Positions 34,214-43,307 of a stretch of 64,000 nucleotides of DNA are shown here, one piece after another; positions within the stretch are counted from its first letter, which is position 1, and every line of letters begins with the position of its first letter. The position numbers and the translations under genes are program-made. The stretch covers positions 382,063-446,062 of the forward strand of contig JACESU010000001.1 in NCBI GenBank assembly GCA_013911655.1, read 5' to 3'. The notes below the pieces were generated by a model, which was given only the letters and a program-made list of their open reading frames with translations, ran no database searches and had not been told where the DNA came from. The DNA comes from Alphaproteobacteria bacterium. Its GTDB lineage: Bacteria; Pseudomonadota; Alphaproteobacteria; Caedimonadales; UBA1908.

Positions 34214-34390
34214 AAAAACTCGCCTTTATGATCAATATGTTAATCATTTGTTAACGCTTGGCGTGTTTCAGTACTCATGCATAAAAATAAAAAAACAGGA
34301 AGGTCGCGTCTTGGAGGCGCTAGGGCGTCTTCAAGGTAGGCTTGAAGAAACCAATGACGGGACGGAGGAAAAATAACCTCCGCCCGTCAT
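34214..34390 (+). repeat. Promoter/leader direct repeat, copy 2
   Basis: Second copy, 128 bp before the 34519 gene. The hairpins are CTTCAAG(34329-34335)/CTTGAAG(34341-34347) and a longer one, GACGGGACGGAGG pairing with CCTCCGCCCGTC across the loop AAAAATAA. In this copy the long stem is perfect except for one bulged A. Confidence 0.8.
34240..34286 (+). promoter_or_regulatory. Putative CtrA-activated promoter of the 34519 gene
   Basis: TTAATCATTTGTTAAC (34240-34255) is directly followed by TTGGCG (34258-34263), and 17 bases later ATAAAA (34281-34286). A CtrA box abutting the -35 is the layout of CtrA-activated promoters in Caulobacter-type systems. It would give a ~230-base leader before ATG 34519 holding the two hairpins. 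Confidence 0.55.
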
Positions 34391-34518
34391 TGAATTGCAT
34401 GATGGCGCTTGCTCTTTGTCTTACGGTTAAGAATTTTTTTACACAAGAGTTTTTTCAAAAGCGTTCACGAAGCCGAAAAAAATGTCTTATGGGAAAAGGG
34501 CGTTGTAGGAGAGATGAT

Positions 34519-35772
34519 ATGAAAATAAAGGTGTTAGCGTTTTTGAGTGTGCTGGGTCTGTGTACGCCTCTTTTGGCAAGTGACACGGACGAAAAAAAAG
34601 AGGCATCTATTCCCATATCCATCTCTTCCCCGGTCTCTCCTTCCTTGGTGCTACAGACCTCTATTGATGGTGAGGAAGACTCTGATCTAGAGGCCCAAAA
34701 AAACACGCGCACAACGGCCGCTTCTTCTACTAAAAAAAGAAAACAAAAAAACAAAAATCCTCTAGGGCGAGGCGTGTTAGGTGAGGACGACGAGGATGAG
34801 ATAGAAGACAGGATTTATGGTTCTGGGTATCACCATGGCATGAGAGTGGCACCGAACCTAAGGGGTATGCCGTTAAGACTTGATGGCGATGATCTGCAAG
34901 ATGACCCGACAATTTTGCCCATGCGCGATATTCAGGCAAGAGAAACGCTTCTTAAAAGGCTGCAAGAACAGGACGCCAGACGGTGGACCTTTGGGATAGG
35001 GTTCTATTCAAATCTTGCAACCTTTTGTGGTGTTTCGGGAGAGGTTTTAAAGGGGGTTGCCACAACCTTTGGCGGTGTTGCCTTGGCGGTGGGAAGCCAG
35101 CAAGATAAGAATTGGTTTAACTATGCGGTGGTCCTATGTGGAACCTTTGGTCAAAGCTTTTTGATTTGGAGCGAAAAAGCGGATTCAGCCGCAAAGCAGC
35201 GTCGCTATGACATTGAAAAACTAACGGGTTATCAAGTCAAAACGCTGAAGCTAAAAAATACATTGCTTCAACAAACAGGCCATCCTGGTTTGCTGCGAAT
35301 GGGCGCGGTCCATCGTCCTCTTTTTGGGGTTGATGAAGGTGTCATGGGCAATCTACCTCAAGGGCAAAGTAGCTTTATACCCGTTGATGATCCAACCATT
35401 ATTCCCATGGATCCAGCTGCAGGTCAGGCGATCCTCGATAACATGCAGCAGCAAGATGGCAACAGATGGCTTTGGAGCGAAGCGTTCTATGGATGGAGTG
35501 CGTCCATCCTGGGAACACTGGGAAACGGTCTTTCAGGTGTGTCCACAGCCCTTGCGGGGGCGGCATTGTTTACAGGGGATGAAGAAACAAAGCAGTGGTA
35601 TTCCTTTGGTGTGGTGATCTCTGGCGCTACGGGATCACTTTGCAGTTTCCTGTCTGCTAAAGCGAGAGCTGCTGAAAAACAATGCCGCGTGGACGTTGAA
35701 AAAATGGCAGGTGTTGAGGCGAGCTTGCCAACCCAGCCAACAGCAGCCACGGATAATGCGGGCGCTTTGTAA
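34519..35772 (+). CDS. Secreted/membrane protein with two ~110-residue internal repeats, unknown function
   Basis: A 417-residue protein with a signal peptide (MKIKVLAFLSVLGLCTPLLA). Next is an acidic, then Lys-rich low-complexity region (residues ~20-90). Two repeats follow, at residues ~135-245 and ~287-397. Each starts DDPTI-[LI]-PM, has QDGNRW or QDARRW, then two hydrophobic Gly-rich segments, and ends in a charged SA-KA-x-x-A-[AE]-KQ-x-R-x-D-[IV]-EK motif. The hydrophobic pairs look like helical hairpins in a membrane. ATG 34519 has GGAG 8 bases upstream. Unknown family. Confidence 0.72.
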   Translation: MKIKVLAFLSVLGLCTPLLASDTDEKKEASIPISISSPVSPSLVLQTSIDGEEDSDLEAQKNTRTTAASSTKKRKQKNKNPLGRGVLGEDDEDEIEDRIYGSGYHHGMRVAPNLRGMPLRLDGDDLQDDPTILPMRDIQARETLLKRLQEQDARRWTFGIGFYSNLATFCGVSGEVLKGVATTFGGVALAVGSQQDKNWFNYAVVLCGTFGQSFLIWSEKADSAAKQRRYDIEKLTGYQVKTLKLKNTLLQQTGHPGLLRMGAVHRPLFGVDEGVMGNLPQGQSSFIPVDDPTIIPMDPAAGQAILDNMQQQDGNRWLWSEAFYGWSASILGTLGNGLSGVSTALAGAALFTGDEETKQWYSFGVVISGATGSLCSFLSAKARAAEKQCRVDVEKMAGVEASLPTQPTAATDNAGAL

Positions 35773-35782
35773 TCTGATGCGG

Positions 35783-35807
35783 GGGAGCCCCTTGTGAAGG
35801 GGCTCCC
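35783..35807 (+). terminator. Terminator hairpin after the 34519 gene
   Basis: GGGAGCCCCTT (35783-35793), loop GTG, AAGGGGCTCCC (35797-35807). Strong stem; the T run is weak (AGTCAGTTT). Confidence 0.6.
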
Positions 35808-35854
35808 AGTCAGTTTACACTAAGCCAATTTCTTAAACCTAATGGGAAGATTAA

Positions 35855-37390
35855 ATGAAAAAGACAGTTGTATTGTGCGTGCTGGACGGTTTTGGATGTG
35901 CCAAAGACGGCCCTCAAAACGCCTTGACCCAGGCCCATATGCCCCACTGGTCGGCGCTGTGGAAAGAGTGTCCCCGCGCTCTTCTTCAAGCAAGTGATCA
36001 CTTTGTGGGGCTTCCTGACGGCCAGATGGGGAACTCAGAAGTAGGGCACATGACCATAGGGGCAGGACGCGTTATCTTGCAGGACTTGCCGCGGGTCAGT
36101 CACGCCTTTGCAAGCGGGGAGATCACGGGGCACAAAGCACTGAACAAGACCATCGCACGCCTTAAAGAAACAGGAGGTGTATTTCATGTGGCGGGCCTTT
36201 TGTCACCGGGCGGCGTGCATTCCCATATGGATCACCTGAAGGCTCTCACGGCCTATCTGACGTCTCAAGGCATTAAAGTGGCGATTCACGCCTTTTTAGA
36301 TGGGCGGGATACCGCGCCCCAAAGTGCCCTTGGCTATATGCGCGAGTTTTTGCCTTTTTTAAAGGAATGCCCAGGGGCCACTTTGGCCACCCTTGGCGGG
36401 CGTTATTTTGGTATGGACCGCGATAAACGGTGGGGCCGGGTGGAAAAAGCCTATCGAGTCTTGTTGGGGATGGCGCCAGCCACGTTCTTGTCACCAGAGG
36501 CCTATATTGCCCAGCAGTACGAGCAAGAGATCAGCGACGAATTTATCCCGCCCATGGCCTTTGGTGCTTATGAGGGGATTAAACCCGCTGATGCTTTTGT
36601 CATGGTGAATTTTAGGGCTGACCGGGTGCGACAACTTTTAAGTGCCTTGTTTGTCGAGGATTTTTCAGGATTTGAAAGAACAAGCCCTTTGCATCTTGTG
36701 GGGCAATTCGGCATGAGCTCTTATTCGACTACTTTGGATGAAGTCCTCACAACCCTTGTGGGCAACGAAAATGTCCAGGAAAGCATCGGTGAGGTGATCT
36801 CAAAAGCAGGGATGACACAGCTACGCCTGGCGGAAACAGAGAAGTACGCCCACGTGACGTTCTTTTTTAATGGAGGGCGCGAAGACCCTTTTCCCGGCGA
36901 AGATCGACATCTGATCCCTTCACCGCAAGTTGCGACCTATGATTTACAGCCCGAGATGTCAGCGCCCGAGGTGACGGATTACTTGTGTGAGGCCATCGCG
37001 TCACAGCGCTATGACTTGATTGTTGTCAACTATGCCAATACGGATATGGTGGGACATACTGGTAAGATGGAGGCTGCTATTAAAGCGCTCGAGACAGTGG
37101 ATGCAGCCCTTGGACGTGTGAGCGCCGCCGTTAACGCAGTAAACGGTATTTTGATCATTACCTCTGACCACGGCAATGTGGAGGAAATGGGAGATCACAG
37201 CCACCCCCATACAGCACACACTGTTAATCCTGTTCCTTTTGTGGTCATGGGGGCAGGGGATGTGGTGGTTAATGCTGGGGGCCTTAGTGACGTTGCCCCG
37301 ACCATTCTGACTCTTTTAGGACTGATGCCGCCTAACGTGATGACAGGAACCTCTTTGATAGAGAGGATTTCCGGCCAAAAAGCGATGTAG
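35855..37390 (+). CDS. gpmI: 2,3-bisphosphoglycerate-independent phosphoglycerate mutase
   Basis: A 511-residue two-domain alkaline-phosphatase superfamily enzyme. It has the N-terminal metal site LCVLDGFG, catalytic serine in GQMGNSEVGHMTIGAGR (~residue 62), HSHMDH, DGRDT, and C-terminal NYANTDMVGHTG and SDHGN metal ligands. It interconverts 3- and 2-phosphoglycerate in glycolysis/gluconeogenesis. GGAAG precedes the ATG. Length and motifs are complete. Confidence 0.97.
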   Translation: MKKTVVLCVLDGFGCAKDGPQNALTQAHMPHWSALWKECPRALLQASDHFVGLPDGQMGNSEVGHMTIGAGRVILQDLPRVSHAFASGEITGHKALNKTIARLKETGGVFHVAGLLSPGGVHSHMDHLKALTAYLTSQGIKVAIHAFLDGRDTAPQSALGYMREFLPFLKECPGATLATLGGRYFGMDRDKRWGRVEKAYRVLLGMAPATFLSPEAYIAQQYEQEISDEFIPPMAFGAYEGIKPADAFVMVNFRADRVRQLLSALFVEDFSGFERTSPLHLVGQFGMSSYSTTLDEVLTTLVGNENVQESIGEVISKAGMTQLRLAETEKYAHVTFFFNGGREDPFPGEDRHLIPSPQVATYDLQPEMSAPEVTDYLCEAIASQRYDLIVVNYANTDMVGHTGKMEAAIKALETVDAALGRVSAAVNAVNGILIITSDHGNVEEMGDHSHPHTAHTVNPVPFVVMGAGDVVVNAGGLSDVAPTILTLLGLMPPNVMTGTSLIERISGQKAM

Positions 37391-37522
37391 CCTCGGTTTT
37401 TTTCAAGACCCTCCCCCTTGTTGAGTTGTGCCTTTAAGCAAGGGGGGCTTCTACCGTTTGTTTCTTTACGTAAGATCTTAAAAAATTTATGCTTTTATAA
37501 AGTCATTCCAAGGAGAGGTCGT

Positions 37523-38158
37523 ATGAGCATAGAGATCAAAGTTTTCAAAGAAAAAGCGACAGCCCCTTATATTCATCTTCTTTCCAAGATGCGCGTCGAG
37601 GCGTTTCAGGAATTTCCCTACTTGTACGTGAGTGGTAGCATAGAAGACGATCTTCCTTACACCCAGTGTTATACCCTCAAGCACGGCCTTTTGATTGTGG
37701 CTTTTCTAGATCAAGAAGTAGTGGGGATGTACTCGGCCATGCCCATGACGACCAAAACAGAATTTCTGAAAGCCTGGTCTTTGACCTTAGAAGAGGCTGG
37801 TATTAATACGAAAAAGTGCTTTTATGCCGGTGAAGTCATTGTGATGACCCATATGAAACGCCGGGGTATTGGTGTTGCGCTTTTACGCCGACTGGTTGAA
37901 GAGGTGCACGCCTTTGGGTACGAAACCATGATGGGCGTGACGTCTATTCGTGCCCATGACCATCCCTTGCGACCAAAGGGATATTTCGACAGTGACGCTG
38001 TCTGGGCGGCTGGCGGATACAAAAAGCTTCCCCTGACTTTTTCCTGTCGTTATCCTACACGCCAACAAGACGGCAGTGTCAAAGAAGAAGATAACTTGCT
38101 TGCGTGTTGGCTGATGACGATTCGGGAAGTGCTAGAGACGCAAAAAATAGCTGTCTAG
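37523..38158 (+). CDS. GNAT family N-acetyltransferase
   Basis: A 211-residue protein with the GNAT acetyl-CoA-binding segment VMTHMKRRGIGVALLRRLVEE (R-x-x-G-[IV]-G motif A, near residues 110-130). The front part has LLSKMRVEAFQEFPYLY, typical of GNATs acting on small molecules or N-termini. The substrate is unknown. AAGGAGAGG precedes ATG 37523. It stands alone between gpmI and ctpA. Confidence 0.8.
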   Translation: MSIEIKVFKEKATAPYIHLLSKMRVEAFQEFPYLYVSGSIEDDLPYTQCYTLKHGLLIVAFLDQEVVGMYSAMPMTTKTEFLKAWSLTLEEAGINTKKCFYAGEVIVMTHMKRRGIGVALLRRLVEEVHAFGYETMMGVTSIRAHDHPLRPKGYFDSDAVWAAGGYKKLPLTFSCRYPTRQQDGSVKEEDNLLACWLMTIREVLETQKIAV

Positions 38159-38329
38159 TATTGTTTAAAACATTATGTATATCAATTTGTTATGTAATGT
38201 ATAGGCAGTATTTAATACGTGCGTGACACGAGATAGAGAGCCCCTGCAAGGTTTGCGAAAAGACACTTGATTCGGTGGGGGCGCGAGCGTTAGACTTGAC
38301 CAAATTTTGAGAAGGGGCAGTTTTTTAAA

Positions 38330-39607
38330 GTGAATAAACGGTCTTATGCGCGTTTGGGATGTGTGGCGTTAAGCCTGGTCGACGTACTTTTTGTCTCGTC
38401 GTGTGCACGAGCAGGGCAAGAAATACCCCCGTCGCTATCACCCAAAGACTCAGCACTTTTTTACGCTCATGTTGCCGATAAAGTGCGTCGCGACTATGTA
38501 GAGCCTGTGGATAACGCCAAGCTTTTAGAAGGGGCTCTTAATGGGATGCTTTCTTCTTTGGATCGATATTCGACGTATTTGCCTCCGAAGAAATACCAAG
38601 ATATTCGTAAGCAAGCGCATGGCGAATACGGAGGTGTAGGCCTTGAGATTGCCTATGAAGAGGGGGCGCTTCGCGTGGTTTCAGCCATCGAGGATACGCC
38701 TGCGCAAAAGGCGGGCATTACCTCGGGCGACTTGATTATCGCCATTGATGCTAAACCCGTTTATGATATGTCCCTTTATGAGGCTGGCGAACATCTACGT
38801 GGTGAACCCGAAAGTTACGTCACCCTGACGATCAGAAGACGTCAAGAGCCAACCTTTGATATCCGTCTTAAAAGAGAGCGCATTAAAGTGGCGTCCGTTA
38901 AAGGGGAGCTCAAGGGCAATGTTGGCTATATGCGCCTGACAACCTTTAATGAACACACAACGGAAAATTTGCAAGAGCTCCTCACGTCCTTAAAGGAAAA
39001 GGCAGGTAAAAACTTGGCAGGTTTTGTGCTCGATGTGCGTAATAACCCCGGCGGTTTGTTTGATCAAGCGGTGTCTGTGTGTGAGCTGTTTTTGGACAAA
39101 GGGGAAATTGTTTCCATCAGGGGACGGGATCCTAAAAAAGATTTGTCGTTCTTTGCTCAGGGGCAGGATGAAACGGGGGGTGCCCCCCTTGTGGTGCTGA
39201 TCAACGAGGGAAGTGCGTCCGCTTCCGAGATCGTGGCGGGAGCGCTTCAGGATCACAAACGCGCGGTGGTTGTGGGCGTCAAATCCTTTGGCAAGGCGTC
39301 GGTGCAAAGTGTGATTCCCATGACCAATGGGGGCGCGATCAAGATGACGACGGCTTACTATTACACACCTTCGGGCAGATCCATTCAAAAAACGGGGATT
39401 ATTCCTGATATAAAAATCGAGCAATCAGCATCCGCAAAAGCAGATACCGAGCAGTCCTCAAAACAAAAAACGGAGAAAACAAAAAAAGAGCGCGCCTTGA
39501 CACCGGACAGTGAAAAAGTGCGTGATTTGCAATTGGAACAAGCCATCAATATGATCCAAGCGCTACGCTTGAATAAGGCGAGCACGGCTGAGAAAAAGTC
39601 AGCATGA
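38330..39607 (+). CDS. ctpA: Carboxy-terminal processing protease CtpA (S41 family)
   Basis: A 425-residue periplasmic protease. The N-terminus carries an export signal with a lipobox-like VSSC (~residue 25), so it may be a lipoprotein. The PDZ domain spans ~residues 95-180, and the S41 core has GSASASEIVAGALQDH (catalytic Ser) and SFGKASVQ (catalytic Lys). The tail is Lys/Glu-rich. The start is GTG 38330 with AAGGGG upstream. Its stop overlaps the next start (ATGA). ctpA-yibQ-rppH is a typical alphaproteobacterial order. Confidence 0.93.
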   Translation: MNKRSYARLGCVALSLVDVLFVSSCARAGQEIPPSLSPKDSALFYAHVADKVRRDYVEPVDNAKLLEGALNGMLSSLDRYSTYLPPKKYQDIRKQAHGEYGGVGLEIAYEEGALRVVSAIEDTPAQKAGITSGDLIIAIDAKPVYDMSLYEAGEHLRGEPESYVTLTIRRRQEPTFDIRLKRERIKVASVKGELKGNVGYMRLTTFNEHTTENLQELLTSLKEKAGKNLAGFVLDVRNNPGGLFDQAVSVCELFLDKGEIVSIRGRDPKKDLSFFAQGQDETGGAPLVVLINEGSASASEIVAGALQDHKRAVVVGVKSFGKASVQSVIPMTNGGAIKMTTAYYYTPSGRSIQKTGIIPDIKIEQSASAKADTEQSSKQKTEKTKKERALTPDSEKVRDLQLEQAINMIQALRLNKASTAEKKSA

Positions 39608-40953
39608 TGATCAAGGATCTTTTGAAAAAGCCCCATACGTACCTACAAGTGGCTATCGCGGTGATGGCCGGTGTGATGACGTATACGTTTCTTTCCCATG
39701 AAGGAGAAAAGACCCCTCCCGTGGTGATTACGCTTTTACCCAAAGAGGTGAAGCCGCCCGTGAAAGAAGCCCGTCAAGATCAAATTGTCAGTCAATCACA
39801 ACAGGGACTTGAAGCTGCGCCCCACGCGTCACCAGCGGTTGGGTCGGCACATGAGCAAGAGGAGGGGACCTCTCGCTACGCGCTTGAAGCGCCGGTTGTC
39901 GCGCCGTCTCCTGTACCGCCAACGCCTTCTACGCCAACTCATCCTATGACAGAGAGTGCCGAGCCTTCTGGGCAAACGCCCACACCCTCCCATGAGATCG
40001 CGGTGACGCATCCCCACGATCCTGCGGCGGCCCCTATCTCGTCTGTGCCCAGCGGAGAAGAGAAAACCCCCTCCCAGGGAACGTCAGTGGGTGAGACGTC
40101 GCCTGCAGTGCCTCAAAGTTCTTCTCACGGCTCGGCCACACAAGGTGCCCCGTCTACGTCAGCGGGCGGCGCGCATGGGGCACCCGTAACGCCAGCAGGC
40201 GGGGAAGGGCAAGAAACATCTGTGGTGGCCTTACCACCAGTGCCCCCACCCCCGCCCCCACCTGGAGAGATCGCGCTTTTGATTTTGGATCTTGGCAAGC
40301 AAGAAAGTTTATTAGAGACAGCGCTTAGTCTTCCAAAAGAAGTGGCCTTTGCTCTTTATACAGGACTTGATACACAAAGCGCTCACGCAAAACTTCGCGA
40401 GGCAGGATATGAAACATTTCTGATGATTCCCATGGAGCCTTTAGACTATCCCCAAAGTGACCCAGGTTTTGCCCCTCTTTTGACAGGGTTGCCTTCCCAA
40501 GAAAATGTTCAGCGCCTTCAAGCGCACCTCAAGGATCACCTACCTATGGTAGGGGTTGTGCCCTTTTTAGGAAGCCGGTTTATGTTTTCAGAAAAAGATT
40601 TCCTCCCTGTTTTAGAAGAGCTCGGTCGCCAGCACCTTTTGTTTGTGGATGTGAAAAGCTCGCCCCAAAGTGTGGTCAAGACCCTTGGGAAAAAAGTCAA
40701 AATGCCGCTCGTATCTGCAAGTTTTTGCTTGGACCAAGTATGCGGGGATGAGGCAGGGTGGCAAGCGCAGCAAGAAAAACTTGCAAGTCTGGCGAAAACC
40801 CATGGTCCAATCTTAGCGTTTGTCCATGGATCGCCCTTAGCCCTTGACCGCGTCAAAGCTTTGTCTGAAAATTTAGCACATCTAAATTTAAAACTTGTGC
40901 CAGTTTCGTCGCTGGCGGCGCTTAAGAATGAGAAGAAAGAAATAACCCCATGA
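39604..40953 (+). CDS. Divergent polysaccharide deacetylase family protein (YibQ/DUF610 type)
   Basis: A 449-residue protein. It has an N-terminal membrane anchor (residues ~10-28), then a long Pro/Ser/Thr/Ala-rich linker (~35-215), then the conserved deacetylase-like domain (EIALLILDLG near the start, IPMEPLDYPQSDPG, VVPFLGSRFM). Homologs sit in the periplasm near CtpA and are thought to act in cell-envelope or division functions. The first Met at 39604 or the second at 39607 may be used. Both ends overlap neighbours by four bases, so translation is coupled. Confidence 0.87.
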   Translation: MMIKDLLKKPHTYLQVAIAVMAGVMTYTFLSHEGEKTPPVVITLLPKEVKPPVKEARQDQIVSQSQQGLEAAPHASPAVGSAHEQEEGTSRYALEAPVVAPSPVPPTPSTPTHPMTESAEPSGQTPTPSHEIAVTHPHDPAAAPISSVPSGEEKTPSQGTSVGETSPAVPQSSSHGSATQGAPSTSAGGAHGAPVTPAGGEGQETSVVALPPVPPPPPPPGEIALLILDLGKQESLLETALSLPKEVAFALYTGLDTQSAHAKLREAGYETFLMIPMEPLDYPQSDPGFAPLLTGLPSQENVQRLQAHLKDHLPMVGVVPFLGSRFMFSEKDFLPVLEELGRQHLLFVDVKSSPQSVVKTLGKKVKMPLVSASFCLDQVCGDEAGWQAQQEKLASLAKTHGPILAFVHGSPLALDRVKALSENLAHLNLKLVPVSSLAALKNEKKEITP

Positions 40954-41456
40954 CCCTTGTGCCTTATCATCTTAGACCCTACCGACCCTGTGTGGGGATG
41001 ATGGTGGTGAACGCGCAAAACCAGATCTTGATTGCCAAACGCCGGGATACAGGGGGAGAGTCTTGGCAAATGCCCCAAGGTGGGATGGACGGCGATGAGA
41101 CCCCTTATGAAGCGGCCCTTCGAGAGCTGCAAGAAGAGGTGGGGTCCCAAAATGTGTCGCTCATTGCAGAGTCTGCGCATTGGTATTCCTACAACGTGCC
41201 AACAGCACTTGCTGACCGTATTTGGGATGCTTCCTTTCGGGGGCAAACACAGAAATGGCTTGCTTTTCGCTTTCTTGGCACTGACGACGAGATTAACCTT
41301 GATCGGCACCTGCCGGCTGAATTTTGTGCGTGGCGGTGGAGCGCCGTGGAAGAACTCCCATTGTTAGCCATTTCCTTTAAACAAGAAGTTTACAAGCGCG
41401 TGATTGAAGAGCTTTGGCCGTGTGTGCTATCAAGCCAAGATCAAAACCAGGGGTGA
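40950..41456 (+). CDS. rppH: RNA pyrophosphohydrolase RppH (Nudix), copy 1
   Basis: A 168-residue Nudix hydrolase. It starts with YRPCVGMMVVN and has the full Nudix box G-x5-E-x7-REL-x-EEVG (in GGMDGDETPYEAALRELQEEVG, with the box cut here for length). The QKW-x-x-F and W-x-x-EELP segments match RppH/IalA. It removes pyrophosphate from RNA 5' ends or hydrolyses diadenosine polyphosphates. The start overlaps the yibQ stop. A paralog follows 3 bp later. Confidence 0.92.
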   Translation: MTLVPYHLRPYRPCVGMMVVNAQNQILIAKRRDTGGESWQMPQGGMDGDETPYEAALRELQEEVGSQNVSLIAESAHWYSYNVPTALADRIWDASFRGQTQKWLAFRFLGTDDEINLDRHLPAEFCAWRWSAVEELPLLAISFKQEVYKRVIEELWPCVLSSQDQNQG

Positions 41457-41459
41457 TCG

Positions 41460-41978
41460 ATGACGATGAACGAGGGTGATCAAAGACCTTATCGTCCTTG
41501 TGTCGGGGTCATGCTTGTCAATACAAACCGCAAAATTCTCATTGCACGACGCTGCGGCGGTGATGTTGGCGCTTGGCAAATGCCCCAGGGCGGTATCGAG
41601 CAAGGCGAGACCTTATGGCAGGCAGGTTTAAGGGAACTCAAAGAAGAGGTGGGTGTGAGGTCTGTACGGTGGCTCGCTGAGTCAAAAGATTGGCACGCCT
41701 ATGATATTCCCCAAGAGCTCTCGCGCGTTTTGTGGCAAGGACAGTTTCGGGGGCTTTGTCAAAAATGGATTTTGATGGCCTTTACGGGAGAAGACGCTGA
41801 GATTACCCTGGAGGGAGATCACCCAGAATTTGAGGCATGGAGATGGGCAGCGCCTTCTGAAATTGTGCCCCTTACTCTTTTTGATAACTGTGGTATATAC
41901 GAACGTGTATTAGAAGAATTGTGGCCCCAGGTCTTGTCATTTGACCTAAACCCCATGAAGGCAGCTCAACGCATATGA
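41460..41978 (+). CDS. RNA pyrophosphohydrolase-like Nudix protein, copy 2
   Basis: A 172-residue paralog of the preceding gene with the same frame of motifs: YRPCVGVMLVN, WQMPQGGIEQGET, RELKEEVG and W-x-A-P-S-E-I. Roughly half of the residues match copy 1. Both keep every Nudix box residue, so both are probably active. GGGG lies ~6 bases before ATG 41460. A second copy could have a different substrate preference, such as Ap4A versus RNA. Confidence 0.88.
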   Translation: MTMNEGDQRPYRPCVGVMLVNTNRKILIARRCGGDVGAWQMPQGGIEQGETLWQAGLRELKEEVGVRSVRWLAESKDWHAYDIPQELSRVLWQGQFRGLCQKWILMAFTGEDAEITLEGDHPEFEAWRWAAPSEIVPLTLFDNCGIYERVLEELWPQVLSFDLNPMKAAQRI

Positions 41979-41985
41979 GGAAAAG

Positions 41986-42720
41986 ATGAACCCATTAATT
42001 GTGATTCCCGCACGCATGGGATCGACAAGATTGCCCGGCAAAATGATGGCTGATATTGCAGGCAAGCCTATGATTCAGCACGTTTATGAACGGTGCGCCC
42101 AAGCAAATGTGGCCCCTGTTCTTGTTGCCTGTGATGCCCAGGAAATTAAAGACCTGATCGAGTCTCTTGGGGGTAAGGCGATTTTAACGGACCCATACTT
42201 GGCCTCAGGCTCCGACCGTGTGTGCGCTGCCGTCAAGGCCTTTGATCCTGATCAAGCTTATGATGTGGTTGTGAACGTTCAAGGAGATCAACCGACCCTT
42301 GAGGCCATTCTTTTGGCGGCGGTCCTTCGCCCCCTTACAAACCCCGATGTGCATATTGCAACCGTGGCCACCCCTATCGTGGATATGACAGAAAAAGATA
42401 CGCCCCACGTTGTGAAAATCGCCCTAGGCGGTGTACCGGGATCGCCCGTCAGACGCGCCCTTTATTTCAGCCGCGCCTGTGTCCCCAGCGGTGAGGGGGA
42501 TTTTTTCCACCATATTGGTATCTATGCTTATCGCCGCAAGGCTCTCAACCGGTTTGTTAAACTGCCAGCCACGTATTTAGAGGGCCGCGAACGCCTTGAA
42601 CAGCTGCGTGCCCTCGAAGACGGTATGCGCATTGATGTGTGTCTTGTCGAGCAGGTCAATCCCCTTTCCGTGGATTATGATGGTGATTTGGCCGAAGCAA
42701 GGCGTAGGCTTGGGGCCTAA
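41986..42720 (+). CDS. kdsB: 3-deoxy-manno-octulosonate cytidylyltransferase (CMP-Kdo synthetase)
   Basis: A 244-residue nucleotidyltransferase with the N-terminal [22 protein letters not shown] signature, VVNVQGDQP (metal/CTP site) and HIGIYAYR. It activates Kdo for lipid A-core synthesis, showing that this organism makes LPS. GAGGAAAAG precedes the ATG. It is 8 bp after the second Nudix gene and 17 bp before dcd. Confidence 0.96.
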   Translation: MNPLIVIPARMGSTRLPGKMMADIAGKPMIQHVYERCAQANVAPVLVACDAQEIKDLIESLGGKAILTDPYLASGSDRVCAAVKAFDPDQAYDVVVNVQGDQPTLEAILLAAVLRPLTNPDVHIATVATPIVDMTEKDTPHVVKIALGGVPGSPVRRALYFSRACVPSGEGDFFHHIGIYAYRRKALNRFVKLPATYLEGRERLEQLRALEDGMRIDVCLVEQVNPLSVDYDGDLAEARRRLGA

Positions 42721-42737
42721 AGACAAAGGATTATAAT

Positions 42738-43299
<562 letters not shown>

Positions 43300-43307
<8 letters not shown>

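Larger units (their letters stand above)
33626..34518 (+). other. 893-bp intergenic region with a duplicated promoter/leader segment
   Basis: The region between thyX and the 34519 gene contains two ~176-bp imperfect direct repeats (33700-33874 and 34214-34390). Weaker similarity continues to ~33995 and ~34515. Between the repeats (33995-34200) I see no intact gene; a frame without a start codon is open on the plus strand to 34255 and may be a gene remnant. The second repeat is directly upstream of the 34519 gene; the first has lost whatever it once drove. Confidence 0.6.

Noticed and set aside
33626-34518. Search for RNase P, SRP, tmRNA or 6S RNA in the structured repeat region
   Set aside because: None of the conserved cores of these RNAs is present; the structure is explained as a duplicated promoter/leader.
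40536-41309. 257-codon minus-strand open frame across yibQ and the first rppH gene
   Set aside because: Antisense to two conserved overlapping genes, with biased composition and no recognisable motif.
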